From the NCBI RefSeq assembly GCF_030709675.1, contig NZ_JAUZQD010000012.1, positions 124,001 through 188,000 of the forward strand: a DNA stretch of 64,000 nt, written 5' to 3'. This DNA is from Symbioplanes lichenis (lineage in GTDB: Bacteria > Actinomycetota > Actinomycetes > Mycobacteriales > Micromonosporaceae). The notes under the pieces were generated by a model. The model had not been told where the DNA came from and searched no databases. It was given only the letters and a program-made list of their open reading frames with translations. The position numbers and the translations under genes were made by a program. The stretch's first letter is position 1, and every line of letters begins with the position of its first letter. Shown here one piece after another: positions 6,401 through 15,541 of this stretch.

Positions 6401-9142
6401 TCACCGGCGCCCGCCCACCGGGCCCTCGCCGGCGGACTCGTCGTCCTCAGCGGCCCGGGACCGGTTGCCTGTCAGGTCTTCCAGCACCTCGAGCGGCGTC
6501 TCGGTCTCGGTCGCCTCGCCGGGGTGCGTGCTCGGCCGGTCCGCCGCGTCCCGATCCGCCTCGGCCGGCGTGGCCGGGATCACCTGCGTGGCGTCGGTCC
6601 GAGGCAGGGCGATGGTCGCGTCGACAGGCTCCGGCAGCTTCGCCGTGGCGTCGGGCGAGCGCGGCGGGGAGCCGGCGGCGGTCGGATCATCTGGCGGCAG
6701 CGCCATCGTGGGGTCAGGCGAAGGCGGCAGCTTCGCCGTCGTGGTGGGAGCCGCGGCCTCGGACGGGGGCTGAGCTGGGAGCGCGATGGTGGCGTCAGGC
6801 GCGGCGGGCGGAGTCGACCGGGGCTTCTTCACCGCCGGCAGGATCACTGCGGTCTCATCGGGACCTCGACCGGCCCGCACCACCACCGTCTCGTCCGGCG
6901 AAGCACCCGCGGGCGCCGCGGTCGCCGAGAGATCCGGCGCAGCACCGGCGGGCGCCGTGAGGTCGGGGGCGTTCAGGTCCGGGCCCGGCGGGAGGTCGGT
7001 CGAGGCCGGCGCCGGGTGGCTGTCGTCGCCGGCGGTCAGGAGGCCGTTCACCCGGGCGGCCACCACGTCGGCGATCTCGCCCATGGGCCGGGCCGCGTCG
7101 AGGACCAGGTACCGCTTCGGGTCGGCGGAGGCGAGGTCGAGGAAGGCGTACCGCACGCGTTCGTGGAACGACCGGGACTCGCTTTCCAGGCGGTCCTGGC
7201 CTTCGCCGCGGTCGTCGACGCGGCTCAGGCCCACGGTCGGGTCGACGTCGAGCAGGACGACCAGGTCGGGCTTCAGGCCGCCGGTCGCCCACGACGACAG
7301 CCACGAGATCTCCTGGACCGGGAGGGTGCGGCCGGCGCCCTGGTACGCCAGGGAGGAGTCCACGTATCGGTCGCTGATGACGACGGCGCCCCGGGCCAGG
7401 GCGGGGCGGACGACGGTGGCGACATGGTGAGCGCGGTCGGCGGCGTAGAGGAGGGCTTCGGCTCGGGGCGAGGGGGCGCCGTCGGTGGAGTGGGAGAGGA
7501 CCAGGCTGCGGATGCGGGCGCCGACGTCGGTGGCTCCCGGTTCACGCGTGACGACGACGTCGTTGCCCGCGGCGATCAGGCTTTCGGAGAGGCGGGTGAC
7601 CTGGGTCGACTTCCCGGCGCCCTCGCCGCCCTCGAAGACGACGAAGATGCCCGTACGGGTGAAGGGCTCGGCGGCCGACAGCGGCCGGCCTCGGACCGCA
7701 CCCCACAGGTCGGCGAGGACCGGTACGCCCTTTTTGTCATCCATCTGCCGGAAGGCGACGATGCCCGACCAGATGCCGACGGCCCCGGCGACGAGCAGGA
7801 GGACGCGCGTGGAGGAGAGGTCGAAGGAGAGCGCGCCGGAGCCGATGCGGCGGGAGCCACCGAGACCGGTCAGGACGCCGGCGATCGAGATGGCGGCGAG
7901 CAGGACGAGGCGGGCGCCGATCTGGACGACGGCGAAGACGCGGCCGCGGACCTCGTCGTCGACCTGGCCGCCGAGCAGCGTGACGCCGGCGAGGAACGCC
8001 ATGCCCGCGCCCATGCCGACGAAGACCGCGCCGAAGAGGGCCATCGAGAGGTGGAAGGCGACGGAGAGGAAGGCGACGGCGCCGCTCGCGAGGACGAGGC
8101 TGATGCCGAACCAGCGGCGGCGCGACAGCTCCTTGACGATCGTGGGCCCGAGGCCGATGCCGATCGCGAGACCGATGAAGAGGGTGCCGAAGAGCAGGTA
8201 GAAGGCGGCGTCACCGGCGCCGAGCGAGCTGGTGAAGAAGCGCGCCGTGCCGATGACCACGCCCGCGCCGGCGAAGGCGCCGAAGATGCCGAGGACCAGG
8301 CCGCGGACGAAGGGGGTGCGGCCGATGTACTGCCATCCTTCGCGGAACTGCTTCCAGATGCTCTGCTCGGCGTTGCGTTCCTTGCGTTCCCGGCTGCCCT
8401 CGCTGATCTCCTTGATCCCGAAGAAGACGACGGCGGCCGTGGCGGCCCGGGACAGGGCGTTGATCCAGAGGGCCAGCTGGACGGGCTCGGCCCAGTCGGG
8501 CAGGCCGCCGATCGGGCCGCGGACGACGCCGTCGAGGGCGGCGAGCACCAGCGCCGCCAGGATGGGCGTGATGCCGTACGTGGAAATCAGGCTGAGCTGG
8601 TTGGAGGCCTCGAGCCGGCCCCGCGGGATGAGGTTGGGCACCGCCGCTTCCTTGGCGGGGATCCACATCATCGTGATCGTCTCGCCCAGGAACGTGGCGA
8701 TGACCGCCCACGTGACGGTGAGGCCGCCGGAGTCGCTGATCAGGGCGACGAGCGGGATGGACCCGTACACGAGGAAGCGCAGGATGTCGCAGATGACCAT
8801 GGTGTAGCGGCGGTCCCAGCGGTCCGCCATCACGCCCGCGACGGGGCCGAGCAGCAGGCCCGGCAGCAACCGGATGGCGATCGTGCTGCTGAACGCGCTG
8901 CCCTGGGCGACGCTGCCGCTCACCTGCTGCGACGCGAAGAGCGCGGTGGCCAGGGTGCCAATCCAGTCACCGAACGACGCGGCGCTGAGCACCAGCCACA
9001 GCCGCCGGAAGGGCCGGATGCGCAGCACTGCCCGCAGGGCCGCGATCCCCGAAAGGTCCACCGGCCCGGCGTCCTGCCGCGCCGAGCTCGTCTCGGTGTC
9101 GATGACCGTACCTCCGATGCGCGTTGTCGCTGCCCGAAGCAC
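6401..9142 (-). CDS. tmk: MFS-type membrane domain fused to thymidylate kinase with a repeat-bearing tail
   Basis: Residues of about 25-455 are a 10-12 helix major facilitator-like domain. About 485-705 is a complete thymidylate kinase: P-loop FEGGEGAGKST, TREPG, DRYVDSSLAYQG. A disordered Pro/Ala/Thr-rich tail of about 205 residues follows. The kinase makes dTDP from dTMP; MFS-tmk fusions are known in actinobacteria. The start is uncertain. GTG 9142 is the longest sensible choice but has no ribosome binding site. The best ribosome binding site (GGAGG) precedes an ATC codon at 9103, and a GTG lies at 9061. The tail has eight motifs of the D-x-T-x-x-L-P type (6573-6900). Confidence 0.88.
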   Translation of the reverse strand: MLRAATTRIGGTVIDTETSSARQDAGPVDLSGIAALRAVLRIRPFRRLWLVLSAASFGDWIGTLATALFASQQVSGSVAQGSAFSSTIAIRLLPGLLLGPVAGVMADRWDRRYTMVICDILRFLVYGSIPLVALISDSGGLTVTWAVIATFLGETITMMWIPAKEAAVPNLIPRGRLEASNQLSLISTYGITPILAALVLAALDGVVRGPIGGLPDWAEPVQLALWINALSRAATAAVVFFGIKEISEGSRERKERNAEQSIWKQFREGWQYIGRTPFVRGLVLGIFGAFAGAGVVIGTARFFTSSLGAGDAAFYLLFGTLFIGLAIGIGLGPTIVKELSRRRWFGISLVLASGAVAFLSVAFHLSMALFGAVFVGMGAGMAFLAGVTLLGGQVDDEVRGRVFAVVQIGARLVLLAAISIAGVLTGLGGSRRIGSGALSFDLSSTRVLLLVAGAVGIWSGIVAFRQMDDKKGVPVLADLWGAVRGRPLSAAEPFTRTGIFVVFEGGEGAGKSTQVTRLSESLIAAGNDVVVTREPGATDVGARIRSLVLSHSTDGAPSPRAEALLYAADRAHHVATVVRPALARGAVVISDRYVDSSLAYQGAGRTLPVQEISWLSSWATGGLKPDLVVLLDVDPTVGLSRVDDRGEGQDRLESESRSFHERVRYAFLDLASADPKRYLVLDAARPMGEIADVVAARVNGLLTAGDDSHPAPASTDLPPGPDLNAPDLTAPAGAAPDLSATAAPAGASPDETVVVRAGRGPDETAVILPAVKKPRSTPPAAPDATIALPAQPPSEAAAPTTTAKLPPSPDPTMALPPDDPTAAGSPPRSPDATAKLPEPVDATIALPRTDATQVIPATPAEADRDAADRPSTHPGEATETETPLEVLEDLTGNRSRAAEDDESAGEGPVGGRR

Positions 9143-9239
9143 TCTAACGGGCCAGCGCAGCAGGCCGGGTCGCGCACGATCGGGTGGTCCCCAAGATGAA
9201 GGTGTTTCGTCTTTGTCGATATGCCGATAGGTTGCAGTC

Positions 9240-10445
9240 GTGATCGCCGAACGTGTGGCACTGCGCCAGCGCCTTGACCGTGCCACCGACAAGCTCGAGA
9301 GCCCGGTGGCGGTGGTCGACCTGACCGCGTTCGACGCCAATGCCGCGGCGCTGACGGCCCGCGCGGCCGGCAAGCCGATCCGGGTGGCCAGCAAGTCCGT
9401 ACGCGTCCGGGCCCTCCTGGAACGCGTGGTGCGCCGCGACGGGTGGGCCGGGGTCATGGCCTACACGCTGCCCGAGGCCATCTGGCTCGTCCGGCAGGGC
9501 GTGAGCGACGACGTCCTGGTCGGCTATCCGACCGCCGACCGCACCGCCCTCGCCGAGCTGGCCGCCGACCCCGCCCTGGCCGCCGCCGTGACGGTGATGG
9601 TCGACAGCGTCGAGCACCTCGACTTCATCGACTCCGTCATCGCCCCGCAGCACCGCCCCGAGCTGCGCATCTGCCTGGAGCTGGACGCGTCCTGGCGACC
9701 CGTGGGGCCGGTGCACGTGGGCGTGCGGCGGTCGCCCGTCCACACCGCCGGGCAGGCCGGGAAGATCGCCCGGCAGCTGGTCGCGCGGCCGGGCTTCACG
9801 CTGGTCGGGATGATGGCCTACGAGGCGCACATCGCCGGGGTCGGCGACCTGCCCCCGGGCCAGGCGTTGCGCGGCCGGGTGATTCGCCAGATGCAGCGCT
9901 TGTCATACCCGGAGCTGCTCGAGCGCCGGTCGGCCGCGGTCCGCGCGGTCCGCGAGCACGCCGAGCTCGAGTTCGTGAACGGCGGCGGCACCGGCAGTGT
10001 CGCGGCGACGGCGGCGGACGAGTCCGTCACCGAGGTCGCGGCCGGGTCCGGGCTGTTCGGGCCGACGCTCTTCGACGCCTACCGGGCGTGGCGGCCCACT
10101 CCCGCGGCGTTCTTCGGCCTGTCGGTGGTCCGCCGGCCCGCGCCGGGCATCGCCACGGTGCTGGGCGGCGGCTGGATCGCGTCCGGGCAGACCGGCCCGT
10201 CCCGGCAGCCGATGCCCTGGCTGCCCGAGGGCCTCAAGTACAAGACCGACGAGGGCGCCGGCGAGGTGCAGACCCCGCTGATCGGCCCGGCGGCCGAACA
10301 CCTGCGCCCGGGCGACCGGGTGTGGTTCCGTCACGCCAAGGCCGGCGAGCTGTGCGAGCACGTCAACGAGGTGCACCTCGTCGACGGCGACACCGCGACG
10401 CCGACCCCGACCTACCGCGGAGAGGGGTATGCGTTCCTCGGTTGA
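9240..10445 (+). CDS. Alanine racemase / D-threonine aldolase-like fold-type III PLP enzyme
   Basis: 401 residues from GTG 9240. The N-terminal region has PVAVVDLTAFDAN and an IRVASKSVR motif, whose lysine is the expected PLP-binding residue of fold-type III racemases and aldolases. The C-terminal part is a beta domain (RPGDRVWFRHAKAGELCEH) with His and Cys residues like those that bind metal in D-threonine aldolase-like proteins. The likely substrate is a D-amino or beta-hydroxy amino acid; the exact reaction cannot be read from sequence. It is divergent from the tmk fusion and convergent with the TetR gene, with seven bases between the ends. Confidence 0.8.
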   Translation: MIAERVALRQRLDRATDKLESPVAVVDLTAFDANAAALTARAAGKPIRVASKSVRVRALLERVVRRDGWAGVMAYTLPEAIWLVRQGVSDDVLVGYPTADRTALAELAADPALAAAVTVMVDSVEHLDFIDSVIAPQHRPELRICLELDASWRPVGPVHVGVRRSPVHTAGQAGKIARQLVARPGFTLVGMMAYEAHIAGVGDLPPGQALRGRVIRQMQRLSYPELLERRSAAVRAVREHAELEFVNGGGTGSVAATAADESVTEVAAGSGLFGPTLFDAYRAWRPTPAAFFGLSVVRRPAPGIATVLGGGWIASGQTGPSRQPMPWLPEGLKYKTDEGAGEVQTPLIGPAAEHLRPGDRVWFRHAKAGELCEHVNEVHLVDGDTATPTPTYRGEGYAFLG

Positions 10446-10452
10446 GAGAGCG

Positions 10453-11082
10453 TCACGCCGGTACGTGCCGGTGCAGATATTCGCGGATCAGCGCCTTCGC
10501 CTCGGTCAGCACGGCCTCGTCGCCCGTCACGTCGCGGCGGAACGCGAGCTTGATCAGCGCGTCCGCCGACTCGACCGCGATCAGCAGCGCGAAGCGCAGC
10601 CGCTCGGGCTCCGCCAGCTGGAACTGCTCGACCAGCAGCTCGGCCAGCCGCTCGCCGATGACCGCGTTGTTGTCCCGCTCGGCGTCGAGCAGGTGCAGGT
10701 CGACGACGTCGCCGAAGTGCAGCGTGCGGAAGCCCGGCACGCTGCGGTGCATGTGAATGTAGGCGTCGATCGCCGCGTCGACGCCGTCCCACCAGTGGGC
10801 GAACGTCTCGTTGGCGAAGCGCGCGGACAGGCTCTGCAGGTACGCGTCCATGTTGCGCATCGCGAGCGCCTGCACGATGGCCCGCTTGTCCGGGAAGAAC
10901 TGGTACACGGAGCCGATGGCTACCTCGGCCCGCTCGGCCAGCAGGGTGGTGGTCAGGCCCTCGTACCCGACCTCGTCCACCAGCTCGGCACAGGCGTCGA
11001 GCATGCGCTGGACCCGGGCAACGCTTCTGCCCTGCACCGGAACCCGCCGCAGCGGACCGGTGGTGACGGTTGGTGTCGACAC
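10453..11082 (-). CDS. TetR-family transcriptional regulator
   Basis: 209 residues from GTG 11082, with GAGGGAG nine bases upstream. The N-terminal helix-turn-helix matches TetR proteins (TTTLLAERAEVAIGSVYQFF followed by PDKRAIVQAL). The C-terminal ligand-binding part is helical and typical in length. It is divergently placed from the FAD-linked lactone oxidase gene, with 137 bases between the starts, so it may repress that gene, itself or both. A short inverted repeat (ctcg...cgag) near 11125 is too small to call an operator. Confidence 0.9.
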   Translation of the reverse strand: MSTPTVTTGPLRRVPVQGRSVARVQRMLDACAELVDEVGYEGLTTTLLAERAEVAIGSVYQFFPDKRAIVQALAMRNMDAYLQSLSARFANETFAHWWDGVDAAIDAYIHMHRSVPGFRTLHFGDVVDLHLLDAERDNNAVIGERLAELLVEQFQLAEPERLRFALLIAVESADALIKLAFRRDVTGDEAVLTEAKALIREYLHRHVPA

Positions 11083-11219
11083 GCGTCGCCACTCCCTCTC
11101 AGCAGTGATAATCGGAACGTTACTCGGATCAACGAGCGAGAAGCATCGACGGGACGCCGCGGACGGCGCGCATTCCCGGTTTTGTGCGACTGTGCGCTCC
11201 GCGGGAGGACAAGGCAGAA

Positions 11220-12533
11220 ATGACCACTGACTTCGCACCCCCCGCCGCGGCGCGCCGCTGGCGCAACTGGGGACTCAACCAGGAGTCCCTGGCGACCGAC
11301 GTTCTCATCCCGGCCACGGTGACCGAGGTCGCCGCACAGGTCAAGGCGGCGGGCGCGGCCGGGCGCCGGGTCAAGGTGGTCGGAAGCGGACATTCGTTCA
11401 CCGCCATCGCCGTCGCGGACGACCAGCGCATGCTCCTGCACCGGCTCAACGGGCTGGTGTCGGTGGAGGGCGATCTCGTCACGGTTCAGGCCGGTATGCC
11501 GATCTATGAGCTGAATCGGCGGCTGGCCGAGCACGGGCTGGCCATGCCCAATCTGGGCGATATCGACCAGCAGACCGTCGCCGGCGCCATCTCCACGGGT
11601 ACGCACGGCTGCGGCGCCACGCACTCCACGCTCGCCTCCTGCGTCGAGGCGGTGACCCTGGTCACCGGGTCCGGTGAGGTTCTGCACATTGACTCGTCGT
11701 CGGAGCTTTTCCCGGCCGCCCGTCTCGGACTCGGCGCCCTCGGCATCCTCGTCGAGGTGACTCTTCGCTGCGTGCCGGCCTTCGTGCTGCTGGCCGACGA
11801 GCGCCCGATGCTGCTCTCCGAGGTGCTCGCCGGGCTCGACGAGGGCATCGCCGCCAATGATCACTTCGAGTTCTACTGGTATCCGTACACGGATCGGGCG
11901 CAGCTCAAGCGCAACAACAAGGTCGACGTCTCGGACCGCCCGCTAGCCGCCTCCCGCCGCTGGCTGGACGAGGAGTTCCTCTCCAACACCGTCTGGCAGG
12001 GCGCGTGCAAGATTGGTCAGAAGATCCCCGCCATGGTGCCGTCGATCAGCGCCGTCGCCGCCCGCGCCCTGACCGCCAGGACCTACACCGAGCGGTCGGA
12101 CCGGGTCTTCTGCACGTCCCGGCGGGTGCGGTTCACCGAGATGGAGTACGAAATCCCGCGCGAACACGTCGCGGAGGCGCTCGCCGCCCTGCCGGTGATC
12201 ATCGACCGGCTCCCGTTCAAGGTGCAGTTCCCGGTCGAGGTCCGCTTCACCGGCCCCGACGACGTCTGGCTCTCCCACGGCTACGGGCGCGACTCGGCCT
12301 ACATCGCGGTTCACCAGTTCACGGGCAGCCCGTACGAGCCCTACTTCCGCGCCTTCGAAGCGGTCTGCGAGCCCCTGGGCGGCCGGCCGCACTGGGGCAA
12401 GCTGCACTACCGCGACGCGGAGTCGCTGCGCCGGGCGTACCCGAAATTCGACGACTTCCTGGCCGTCCGCGACCGCCTGGACCCCAACCGGGTCTTCGCC
12501 AACCCCTACCTGGAGCAGGTGCTGGGCAGCTAG
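11220..12533 (+). CDS. FAD-linked D-arabinono-1,4-lactone oxidase-like protein
   Basis: 437 residues from ATG 11220, with GGGAGGAC upstream; an upstream ATG at 11184 lacks a good ribosome binding site. The VAO-type FAD-binding domain is clear: KVVGSGHSFT (the His is the usual covalent flavin site) and GAISTGTHG. The C-terminal ALO domain is also present, with the HWGK motif (GRPHWGKLHYRD) typical of aldonolactone oxidases and dehydrogenases. It should oxidise sugar-acid lactones such as arabinono- or gulonolactone, or alditols. It is divergent from the TetR gene and convergent with topA. Confidence 0.88.
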   Translation: MTTDFAPPAAARRWRNWGLNQESLATDVLIPATVTEVAAQVKAAGAAGRRVKVVGSGHSFTAIAVADDQRMLLHRLNGLVSVEGDLVTVQAGMPIYELNRRLAEHGLAMPNLGDIDQQTVAGAISTGTHGCGATHSTLASCVEAVTLVTGSGEVLHIDSSSELFPAARLGLGALGILVEVTLRCVPAFVLLADERPMLLSEVLAGLDEGIAANDHFEFYWYPYTDRAQLKRNNKVDVSDRPLAASRRWLDEEFLSNTVWQGACKIGQKIPAMVPSISAVAARALTARTYTERSDRVFCTSRRVRFTEMEYEIPREHVAEALAALPVIIDRLPFKVQFPVEVRFTGPDDVWLSHGYGRDSAYIAVHQFTGSPYEPYFRAFEAVCEPLGGRPHWGKLHYRDAESLRRAYPKFDDFLAVRDRLDPNRVFANPYLEQVLGS

Positions 12534-12539
12534 ACCCGG

Positions 12540-12560
12540 TTGTCCACAGAGTTATCCACA
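12540..12560 (+). promoter_or_regulatory. Pair of DnaA-box sequences between convergent genes
   Basis: TTGTCCACA (12540-12548, the form favoured in Streptomyces) and TTATCCACA (12552-12560) lie in the 32-base gap between the lactone oxidase and topA stop codons. The second box continues as CAGG like the other sites in the window. A gap between two convergent genes is not a promoter, which favours a structural or replication-related role or chance. Confidence 0.6.
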
Positions 12561-12565
12561 GGCCG

Positions 12566-15349
12566 TCAGTCGGCGGCGGCAGCGGTGGCTTTCTTCGGAG
12601 CAGCCTTCTTCGCCGGTGCGGCTTTCTTCGCGGCGGTGGCCTTCTTGGCTGCGGTTTTCTTCACAGGCTTGGCGTCGGCGGCCTTCTTGGCCGGAGCCTT
12701 CTTGGCGGCCGCCTTCTTCTTCGGCGCCGGGCCCTTCGCGCGCTTCTCCTCCAGCATCTCGGAGGCCTGCTCGACGGTCAGCTCCTCGGGCGTCTGCCCG
12801 CGGCGCAGCGACGCGTTGAACTCGCCGTCGGTCACGTAGGGGCCGAAGCGGCCCTCCTTGATGACCATGGGCTTCTCGGTCTTCGGGTCGGGGCCCATCT
12901 CGCGCAGCGGCGGCTTGGGGGCGCCGCGCTGGCCCCGCTGCTTCGGGGCGTTGAGCAGGGCGAGCGCCTCGTCCAGGGTGACCGTGAAGAGCTGGTCCTC
13001 GGAGGCCAGCGAGCGGGAGTCCTTGTCGCGCTGCACGTACGGGCCGTAGCGCCCGTTCTTGGCGACGATCTCGTTGCCCTCGGGGTCCTTGCCGACCACC
13101 CGGGGCAGCGTCAGGAGCTGGAGCGCCTGGTCGAGGGTGAGCGTCTCGGGCGACTGCGAGCGGAAGAGCGAGGCCGTCAGCTCGCCGCTCGACACGTACG
13201 GACCGTAACGGCCGGACTTGAGCACGACGGGCTCGCCGCTGGCCGGGTGGTTACCGAGAGTCTTCTCGCCGCCGCCACCGAGGAACAGCTCGGCGACCTT
13301 CTCGGGGGTCAGCTCGTCCGGGGCGATGCCCTCGGGGATGGAGACCCGGTCGCTGGCCGGCTCCTCGGTCTCGTCCGGCGCCTGCTTCTGCAGGTAGGGG
13401 CCGTAACGCCCGACGCGGACGACGACGTGCTTGCCTTCCTCGTCGTCGAAGAGGGGGATCGAATTGATGGAGCGCGCGTCGATGGCACCGAGGTTCTCGG
13501 TGACCAGCTTGCGCAGACCGCCCGCCTTCGCGATGGCGTCGTCCGCCCCGGCCGTCTGGCTGCCGAAGTAGAACGACGTGAGGAAGTCCTGCGACGCGTG
13601 GTCGCCCCCGGCGATGCCGTCGAGGTCGTTTTCCATGGCCGCGGTGAAGTTGTAGTCGACCAGGCGCGGGTAGTGCTGCTCCATGAGGTTGATCACGGCG
13701 AACGCGATGAACGTGGGGATCAGCGCCTGGCCGCGCTTCTCGACATAGCCGCGGTCCTGGATCGTCTGCATGATCGACGCGTACGTGGACGGGCGCCCGA
13801 TGCCCAGCTCCTCCAGCGCCTTGACCAGCGACGCCTCGGTGTAGCGGGCGGGCGGGCTCGTGTGGTGCCCGGCCGCCGTCAGCTCCTCGGCGGTCAGCGG
13901 CTGGTCCTTGACCAGGGTGGGCAGCCGGCGCTCGGCGTCCTCGGCGTCGGCGTTCTCGTCGTCCGACGACTCGACGTAGGCGCGCAGGAAGCCGGGCTCG
14001 GTGATCGTCTTGCCGGTCGCGCCGAAGTCGGCTTCCTCGTTGGCCGAGGAGACCGCCCGGATGCGTACGGAGACCGAGTTGCCGACCGCGTCGATCATCT
14101 GCGAGGCGACCGTGCGCCGCCAGATCAGCTCGTAGAGCCGGAACTCGTCACCAGAGATCTCGTTGGCCAGCTCACCCGGCGCCCGGAAGGTGTCCCCGGC
14201 GGGCCGGATCGCCTCGTGCGCCTCCTGGGCGTTCTTGACCTTGCCGGAGTAGCGCCGGGGCTCGGACGGGACGTTGCGCTCGCCGTAGAGCTCGACGATC
14301 TGCCGCCGCGCGGCCGCGATGGCGGTCTCGGAGAGGTTCACCGAGTCCGTACGCATGTAGGTGATGTAGCCGTTCTCGTACAGCCGCTGGGCCGTCCGCA
14401 TGGTCTGCGCCGACGACATGCGCAGCTTGCGCGCCGCCTCCTGCTGCAGCGTCGAGGTGATGAACGGCGCGTACGGCTTGCGGCGGTACGGCTTCTCCTC
14501 GACCCGCGTGACCTTGAACGGCTGCCCCTCAAGGCGCGCCGCGAGCCCCCGGGCGCCGGCCTCGTCGAGCTGCACGACCGCGGCGCCGGGCTTGAGCTTG
14601 CCGGTGGTGGCCTCGAAGTCCTTGCCCGTGGCGATGCGGTCGCCGTTGAGCGCGATCAGGGTGGCCCCGAAGCGCCGGGCGCCCTCGACCTTCTCCAGCA
14701 CGGCGAGCTGGGCGTTGATGTCCCAGTATTCAGCCGAGCGGAACGCCATGCGCTGGCGCTCACGCTCGACGACGATGCGCGTGGCGACGGACTGGACGCG
14801 GCCGGCGGACAGCCGGGGCATGACCTTTTTCCACAGGACGGGGCTGACCTCGTACCCGTAGAGGCGGTCGAGAATGCGCCGGGCCTCCTGCGCGTCCACC
14901 AGGTTCTTGTCGATGTCGCGGGGGTTGGCCACCGCGGCCTGGATGGCCTTGCGGGTGATCTCGTGGAAGACCATCCGCTTGAACGGGACCTTGGGCTGGA
15001 TCGTCTCGACCAGGTGCCAGGCGATGGCCTCGCCCTCGCGGTCCTCATCCGTGGCCAGGAAGATCTCGTCGACCTCGCGGGCGAGCTTCTTGAGCTTGGC
15101 GATCTGCTGCTTGCGGTCCGAGGAGATCACGTAGAGCGGGTGGAAGCCGTTGTCGACGTCGACGCCGAGCCGCGCCCAGGACTCGCCCTTGTACTTCTCG
15201 GGGACCTCGTCGGCGTTCTTCGGCAGGTCGCGGACATGGCCGATGGAGGCCTCGACGAAATAGTCGGGGCCCAGGTAGCCGGCGATCGTCTTGGCCTTCG
15301 ACGGGGACTCGACGATGACCAGACGGGTCGTCCTGGCATTGCTCGGCAC
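12566..15349 (-). CDS. topA: DNA topoisomerase I (type IA)
   Basis: 927 residues from GTG 15349. The TOPRIM domain opens with VIVESPSKAKTIAGYLG and has DEDREGE. The active-site tyrosine lies in GYITYMRTDSVN. The C-terminal part carries four GRYGPY-type repeats (VGRYGPYLQ, SGRYGPYVSS, NGRYGPYVQR, EGRFGPYVTD), which lack the zinc-binding cysteines of the E. coli enzyme, and ends in a long Lys/Ala-rich basic tail (about the last 50 residues), as in other actinobacteria. It relaxes negative supercoils by single-strand passage. It is probably monocistronic, with a 190-base gap upstream. Confidence 0.96.
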   Translation of the reverse strand: MPSNARTTRLVIVESPSKAKTIAGYLGPDYFVEASIGHVRDLPKNADEVPEKYKGESWARLGVDVDNGFHPLYVISSDRKQQIAKLKKLAREVDEIFLATDEDREGEAIAWHLVETIQPKVPFKRMVFHEITRKAIQAAVANPRDIDKNLVDAQEARRILDRLYGYEVSPVLWKKVMPRLSAGRVQSVATRIVVERERQRMAFRSAEYWDINAQLAVLEKVEGARRFGATLIALNGDRIATGKDFEATTGKLKPGAAVVQLDEAGARGLAARLEGQPFKVTRVEEKPYRRKPYAPFITSTLQQEAARKLRMSSAQTMRTAQRLYENGYITYMRTDSVNLSETAIAAARRQIVELYGERNVPSEPRRYSGKVKNAQEAHEAIRPAGDTFRAPGELANEISGDEFRLYELIWRRTVASQMIDAVGNSVSVRIRAVSSANEEADFGATGKTITEPGFLRAYVESSDDENADAEDAERRLPTLVKDQPLTAEELTAAGHHTSPPARYTEASLVKALEELGIGRPSTYASIMQTIQDRGYVEKRGQALIPTFIAFAVINLMEQHYPRLVDYNFTAAMENDLDGIAGGDHASQDFLTSFYFGSQTAGADDAIAKAGGLRKLVTENLGAIDARSINSIPLFDDEEGKHVVVRVGRYGPYLQKQAPDETEEPASDRVSIPEGIAPDELTPEKVAELFLGGGGEKTLGNHPASGEPVVLKSGRYGPYVSSGELTASLFRSQSPETLTLDQALQLLTLPRVVGKDPEGNEIVAKNGRYGPYVQRDKDSRSLASEDQLFTVTLDEALALLNAPKQRGQRGAPKPPLREMGPDPKTEKPMVIKEGRFGPYVTDGEFNASLRRGQTPEELTVEQASEMLEEKRAKGPAPKKKAAAKKAPAKKAADAKPVKKTAAKKATAAKKAAPAKKAAPKKATAAAAD

Positions 15350-15541
15350 GGCACTCCCAAACTTCGGCTCACTCGGCGACCCGCAGGACGGGTGCACGGA
15401 CGTTCAACGTAACGCGCCGGACAAGCTCCCATTCCCCGGGCAGGCAGAAGTCGGATGGTAACGGCCCGGCCACCGCACGCGTCCGACTGGCGACACCGTA
15501 CACCGGGAACACGGCGTCGTGCCGCACACAATCACGGAAGA

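Noticed and set aside
5104..9199. Very long + strand open frames (618 and 1106 codons) opposite holB and the tmk fusion.
   Set aside because: Antisense frames in high-GC coding DNA are usually open by chance; their proteins are Arg/Gly/Ala/Asp-rich with no domain motif, while the - strand carries clear genes.
12540..12560. Chromosomal replication origin.
   Set aside because: Only two DnaA boxes, no AT-rich unwinding element, and no dnaA, dnaN or rpmH nearby.
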